Below, piece after piece: positions 61,093-64,000 of a stretch of DNA of 64,000 nucleotides. The stretch spans positions 1 through 64,000 of the forward strand of contig CAVRJN010000009.1 of NCBI GenBank assembly GCA_963721585.1, read 5' to 3'. This stretch comes from Bog-473 sp963721585 (lineage in GTDB: Bacteria; Actinomycetota; Acidimicrobiia; Acidimicrobiales; RAAP-2). The notes beneath the pieces were generated by a model. That model saw only the letters and a program-made list of their open reading frames with translations, was not told the DNA's origin and ran no database searches. A program made the translations under genes and the position numbers. Every line of letters begins with the position of its first letter. The first letter of the stretch is position 1.

Positions 61093-61139
61093 CCCAGGCC
61101 CGCGTGTAGGCGGTGACCGTCAGTTGCACACACAACAGA

Positions 61140-61215
61140 TGGTGGGCCGCCCGGGTCTCGATCCCGGCACCTTGGGATTAAAAGTCCCCTGCTCTTCCGG
61201 ATGAGCTAGCGGCCC
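61140..61215 (-). tRNA. tRNA-Lys (anticodon TTT)
   Basis: On the minus strand the acceptor GGGCCGC pairs with GCGGCCC, the D arm is AGCTCATCCGGAAGAGC, the anticodon arm is GGGGA-CTTTTAA-TCCC with anticodon TTT, and the T arm is CCGGG-ATCGAGA-CCCGG. The discriminator A is followed by an encoded CCA. The IS481 right end lies only a few bases beyond the 3' end. A degenerate copy of its 3' half is at 40401-40439. Confidence 0.93.
61154..61178 (+). repeat. Right copy of the 25-bp direct repeat, in tRNA-Lys
   Basis: Identical to 40415-40439, same orientation, 20,739 bp apart. It spans the T arm to the 3' anticodon stem. The intact tRNA at this end and the broken 3' half at the other is the usual arrangement after integration into a tRNA gene. 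Confidence 0.75.
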
Positions 61216-61265
61216 GACGCCTGCAAGATAACTGACGTACGGGGTGCCCGGAGGCGGACGGTATC

Positions 61266-62135
61266 TCAGCCGAGCGCAGCCAGACCCGGCACGACCGGCC
61301 CCCAGGTCTCCTCGAGCCATTGTGACGGTTCCTGGCCGGCCGCGCGGATGACGATCGCGTGCACCCCTGCGCCATGGAGCGCTTCGGCCTCCCGCAGAAT
61401 CGAGTCCGGCCCGGCGTCGTCCGCCACACCGATCAGCGCCGTCACCTCGATCTGGGCAAAATCCCGCCCGACGTCATCGCAATGGCGTCGCAGCACGTCC
61501 ACCTTGTGCGCAACGGTCTCGACGTCGCCGATGATGTTGCAGGCGTCGGCGTACGCCGCGACCAGTCGCAGGGTCTTACGCTCGCCGCCACCCCCGATGA
61601 GCACCCGTGGTCGAGGTGAGCTGATGGGCTGGGGGGAACAGAGCGTCTCTGCTAGCTGGTAGTGGACACCCTCGTAGGGGCCGTCGTCGTCGCTCCACAT
61701 CTGGAAGCAGATCTGCAGTGTCTCTTCGAGCCGCTCGTAGCGCTCGCTCAACGGTGGGAACGGGACTCCAAGCCCTCGATGCTCCCGCTCGTACCACGCC
61801 GCACCAAGCCCGAGCTCAGCCCGGCCTCCGGAGAGCACGTCGAGGGTGGTGATCGTCTTCGCCAGGAGCCCCGGATGGCGGTACGTCACGCCACCCACCA
61901 GCATTCGGAACCGCAGTCGCTCCGTCCTTGCCGCCGCGAACGAAAGGGCCGTATAACCCTCGAGCATCGGTTCCTCCGCTGGCCACAGCATCTCCATCTG
62001 AAACCAGTGGTCCATCACCGACAGCGTGCGCACCCCGATCGCCTCTGCCGTCCGGGCCAGGATGCCAAACGTCGGCCCGATCGCCTCGGGACCGCCCGGC
62101 CAGGTGAAGCGGGGCACATGGATGTCCAATTGCAT
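61266..62135 (-). CDS. F420-dependent LLM-class oxidoreductase
   Basis: 289 residues, luciferase-like TIM barrel. AEAIGVRTLSVMDHWFQ, RLRFRMLVGGVTYRHPGLLA, KTITTLDVLSGGRAELGLGA and WYEREHRGLG are the cofactor-site signatures of the F420 branch, and PRVLIGGGGERKTLRLVA closes it. Substrate unknown. ATG at 62135 with a GGAGG site. It supports an F420-using organism. Confidence 0.86.
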   Translation of the reverse strand: MQLDIHVPRFTWPGGPEAIGPTFGILARTAEAIGVRTLSVMDHWFQMEMLWPAEEPMLEGYTALSFAAARTERLRFRMLVGGVTYRHPGLLAKTITTLDVLSGGRAELGLGAAWYEREHRGLGVPFPPLSERYERLEETLQICFQMWSDDDGPYEGVHYQLAETLCSPQPISSPRPRVLIGGGGERKTLRLVAAYADACNIIGDVETVAHKVDVLRRHCDDVGRDFAQIEVTALIGVADDAGPDSILREAEALHGAGVHAIVIRAAGQEPSQWLEETWGPVVPGLAALG

Positions 62136-62290
62136 GTGTCGTCCTCCGTCGCTCATCTCGTTGCTATGGGCACGGTCTACCCGGCCCGAAGCCCTCTTCC
62201 GGTCGTCCTCTGCAGCCGCCACCCCTTTTCTCGTAATCCACACACACGTGATCCCCCTTCCACACCAGCCACGACCCGTAGGCTGTACGG

Positions 62291-63058
62291 ATGATTCCGA
62301 AGGTTTCTCTCCGCATACCCGCGCTGTTCCTTGCGATCGCCGGCACCCCGATGCTGCTCGGCGTCCTGTCGGGAACCGCCGCCGCCCAGGACACCACCAC
62401 GACCACGGCACCAGTGACGACGACCACGTTGGCACCAACGACCACGACGACGGTCCCCCCGACGACCGCGCCGACGACCACAACGACACTTCCGGCGACC
62501 ACGACGACACGTGCACACGCGACCACGACCACGTCCCACCCCACCACCACCACGACGGCGGTCCCGGGAAAATCGACGTCGAGCTCCAAGACGTTGGGGT
62601 GGGTTCTCTTGGCGGTGGTCATCGCTCTTCTGGCGATCTTCGTCGGCCTCCTGATCGGCCGGAGCCGGCGCCAGGGGCGCGAGGTGGACTGGGACCGCTC
62701 GGTACGCCCCGCCCTCACCGCGGCCGAATTGGCGCGTGAGCTCGTCCTCTCGCAGACGGACGCCGACGATGCCCAGCATCGGGCCACGGTGGCCGTGCAG
62801 GTCGACGACGCGGTCGAAGGTCTCGAGCGTGCTGCGGCAGGGGCGCCCGATGCGGCGCACCGATCGCTCTGCATGCGTTGCTCGAACAGCCTGCGCGGCT
62901 TGGCCTTCGCCGTCGAGGCGGATCATCTCTTGCGTTCTGGTGGGAAAACCCCTACCGGAGAGCAGTTAGCCTCAGCCGATTCGGCCCGGCGGAACCGCTC
63001 GGCCGAGCTGAATGCTGCGCTCGAAGACCTCAAGCTGGCGATCGCTCCCAAGAAGTAG
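62291..63058 (+). CDS. Membrane-anchored protein with Thr/Pro-rich extracellular stalk
   Basis: 255 residues. A signal peptide (~1-32, ending TAAAQD), a stalk of ~65 residues made mostly of Thr with Pro and Ala (TTTTTAPVTTTTLAPTTTTT-like), a transmembrane helix GWVLLAVVIALLAIFVGLLI (~105-125), and a cytoplasmic helical domain of ~130 residues with two Cys (LCMRCSNSLRG). The stalk is likely O-glycosylated (inference). Function unknown. Confidence 0.72.
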   Translation: MIPKVSLRIPALFLAIAGTPMLLGVLSGTAAAQDTTTTTAPVTTTTLAPTTTTTVPPTTAPTTTTTLPATTTTRAHATTTTSHPTTTTTAVPGKSTSSSKTLGWVLLAVVIALLAIFVGLLIGRSRRQGREVDWDRSVRPALTAAELARELVLSQTDADDAQHRATVAVQVDDAVEGLERAAAGAPDAAHRSLCMRCSNSLRGLAFAVEADHLLRSGGKTPTGEQLASADSARRNRSAELNAALEDLKLAIAPKK

Positions 63059-63645
63059 CCGTCCCGGCGCTGTAGGACGCCTTGTCCACGGGAAACGGGA
63101 TCCGACGACTGCTGCTCATCCCGCAACAGAGGGGCGGTCAGCGTGCGCGCCGCACTTCTGGCCGGTAGCACCGCCACGAGGTTGGCCAACAGGACCGTGC
63201 CCACAGCGACCGGGACAATTGCCGGGACGGGCACCGTCGGATACGGCACCGCGTTGATCTGCTCTGCGAAAAGGTCCCAGAGCCAACGCCCGACAACGAG
63301 CCCGAGAGGGATCCCGATCACGATTCCGACGATGGCCGCGGTCGTCGCCTGGCAGGCCACGGCCGCGGCCACTTGGCGTCGTACGAAGCCGATCGTCTTC
63401 AAGAGCGCGAGGTCTCGGCGCCGCTGGTGGACCGACGCAACGAGGGTCAGTGTCAGGGCGACGATGGCGCCGATGACCAGCCCCGTCACGAGGAGCGCAG
63501 GCGTGAGTCCGATCGTCTTGTAGGTCGCGATCTCGGCCGGACGCTGGACACCTCGTACCACGATGGCGTGGCCCGCGGCTCCTCCCGGCGCTGTCGCAAG
63601 TGCGCTGTCCGCCGCCGCGACGATGCGATGGACTCCAGCGAGGGT
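62923..63645 (-). pseudogene. FtsX-type ABC transporter permease, C-terminal fragment (minus strand)
   Basis: VRGVQRPAEIATYKTIGLTP, then helices LLVTGLVIGAIVALTLTLVA, the loop RRRDLALLKTIGFVRRQVAA, a helix with GIPLGLVVGRWLWDLFAEQI and VLPARSAARTLTAPLLRDEQ: the last FtsX domain of a MacB/FtsX-like permease. No start or N-terminal part is present. Family members end near 63110; here no stop occurs until 62923, inside the opposite gene. It meets a second fragment head to head near 63645. Confidence 0.75.
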
Positions 63646-63647
63646 GC

Positions 63648-63962
63648 CGGCGGCGGCACGACCTGGCCATCCTCAAGACGCTCGGTTTCACCCGGGGACA
63701 GCTCGCCATCGCCGTTGCCGTGCAGGCGAGCGTCGCGGCCGTCATCGGATGCGTCATCGGGATCCCCGTCGGAATCGCCCTGGGCCGTGTCCTGTGGAAC
63801 CTCTTCGCAACCCAGATCAGCGCGGTGCCCGCGCCCACGGTCCCGGGTGGGACGGTGGTCCTGATCGGTGTCCTCGCTCTCGCGCTGGCAGTGCTGGTGG
63901 CCATGATCCCCGGCCGCCTGGCGGCGCGCACGACGACATCCCAACTTCTGCGCGCCGAGTAG
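63648..63962 (+). pseudogene. FtsX-type ABC transporter permease, C-terminal fragment (plus strand)
   Basis: Starts abruptly at RRHDLAILKTLGFTRGQLAI, the loop equivalent to RRRDLALLKTIGF of the minus-strand fragment, and runs through GIPVGIALGRVLWNLFATQI and PGRLAARTTTSQLLRAE to a stop at 63962. Only the last ~105 residues of a permease are present. The two fragments are related but not identical. Confidence 0.75.
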
Positions 63963-63974
63963 GGCGCCCGAGCT

Positions 63975-64000
63975 CAGTCGGCGAAGCGATCGATGAGCAG
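63975..64000 (-). CDS. Possible 3' end of a minus-strand gene at the right edge
   Basis: On the minus strand LLIDRFAD followed by TGA is open to the window edge. Too short to identify. Confidence 0.25.

Larger units (their letters stand above)
59101..61109 (+). pseudogene. IS481-type transposase gene, 5'-truncated, frameshifted and split by an ISL3 element
   Basis: The integrase-like core is clear: RIDVKFVAPIKGSPAKKYYQ and FTTIDDCTRLRVLRI, then one base later NQKTAIQIAAYVLEKLP, VIQTDNGSEFRSSF, GKAERSHRIDTEEFYRLLDG and DYNYDRPHCSLGGQTPCERL. The frame change is at about 59288-59294 (one extra C). Coding stops at 59658 where an ISL3 element begins and resumes at 61093: joining across the target duplication reads RLKQKTQARV then TAG at 61107, a normal family end. 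The N-terminal HTH part is absent. Confidence 0.85.

Overview
The window is high-GC DNA from an actinobacterium, most likely a member of Acidimicrobiia or a near relative (inference). The sequence-based reasons are a mycothiol glycosyltransferase (mshA) next to a YbjN-domain gene, an F420/LLM-type oxidoreductase, a redox regulator Rex gene upstream of haem genes, a geranylgeranyl-reductase-family protein, and a secreted protein with repeated YWLVASDGGVFSYGDA-type units. GTG starts and 4-base stop/start overlaps are common.

Layout. (1) 1-6.3 kb: minus-strand respiratory complex I operon nuoA-B-C-(His-rich ORF)-D-E-F-G, with nuoG running off the left edge. (2) 6.4-11.3 kb: reductase with a Lys/Ala-rich tail, a small membrane protein, an APH-type kinase, and a secreted repeat/L,D-transpeptidase-like protein. 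(3) 11.3-21.7 kb: ten closely spaced minus-strand genes, mshA-ybjN-proC-SAM hydrolase-rex-hemA-hemC-cobA/hemD-hemB-hemL, joining mycothiol, proline, NADH sensing and tetrapyrrole synthesis. (4) 21.8-33.1 kb: XRE regulator, superoxide dismutase, DksA/TraR protein, a large SpoIIE-type phosphatase, a cysteine-desulfurase-like protein, a divergent pair of citrate synthases (one with an HTH, one with CBS domains), and an NDMA-dependent-type alcohol dehydrogenase. (5) 33.1-40.4 kb: a decayed pirin gene, a histone-H1-like protein, and small stress or membrane proteins.

(6) 40.4-61.2 kb: an accessory block with visibly lower GC, bounded by a 25-bp direct repeat. The right copy lies in an intact tRNA-Lys(TTT) gene and the left copy is in a degenerate tRNA-Lys 3' half. 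The geometry is that of an element integrated at a tRNA 3' end, but no integrase is visible. The block holds an IS110-family element whose upstream non-coding end looks like a bridge-RNA locus, a second diverged copy of that end without a transposase, an IS481-type gene interrupted by a complete ISL3 element with an 8-bp target duplication, a MerR-PP2C fusion, several methyltransferases, DinB/MDMPI-type proteins, and polytopic glycosyltransferase-like proteins. (7) 61.2-64 kb: an LLM-class oxidoreductase, a Thr/Pro-rich membrane-anchored protein, and two FtsX-type permease tails joined head to head.

Several genes that should be intact (nuoD leader, hemL twice, hemA, the IS481 transposase, the pirin relic) each need removal of one extra base to read through. 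The shift always has the same sense, which points to base-insertion errors in the sequence, although real decay is plausible for the mobile and relic genes.
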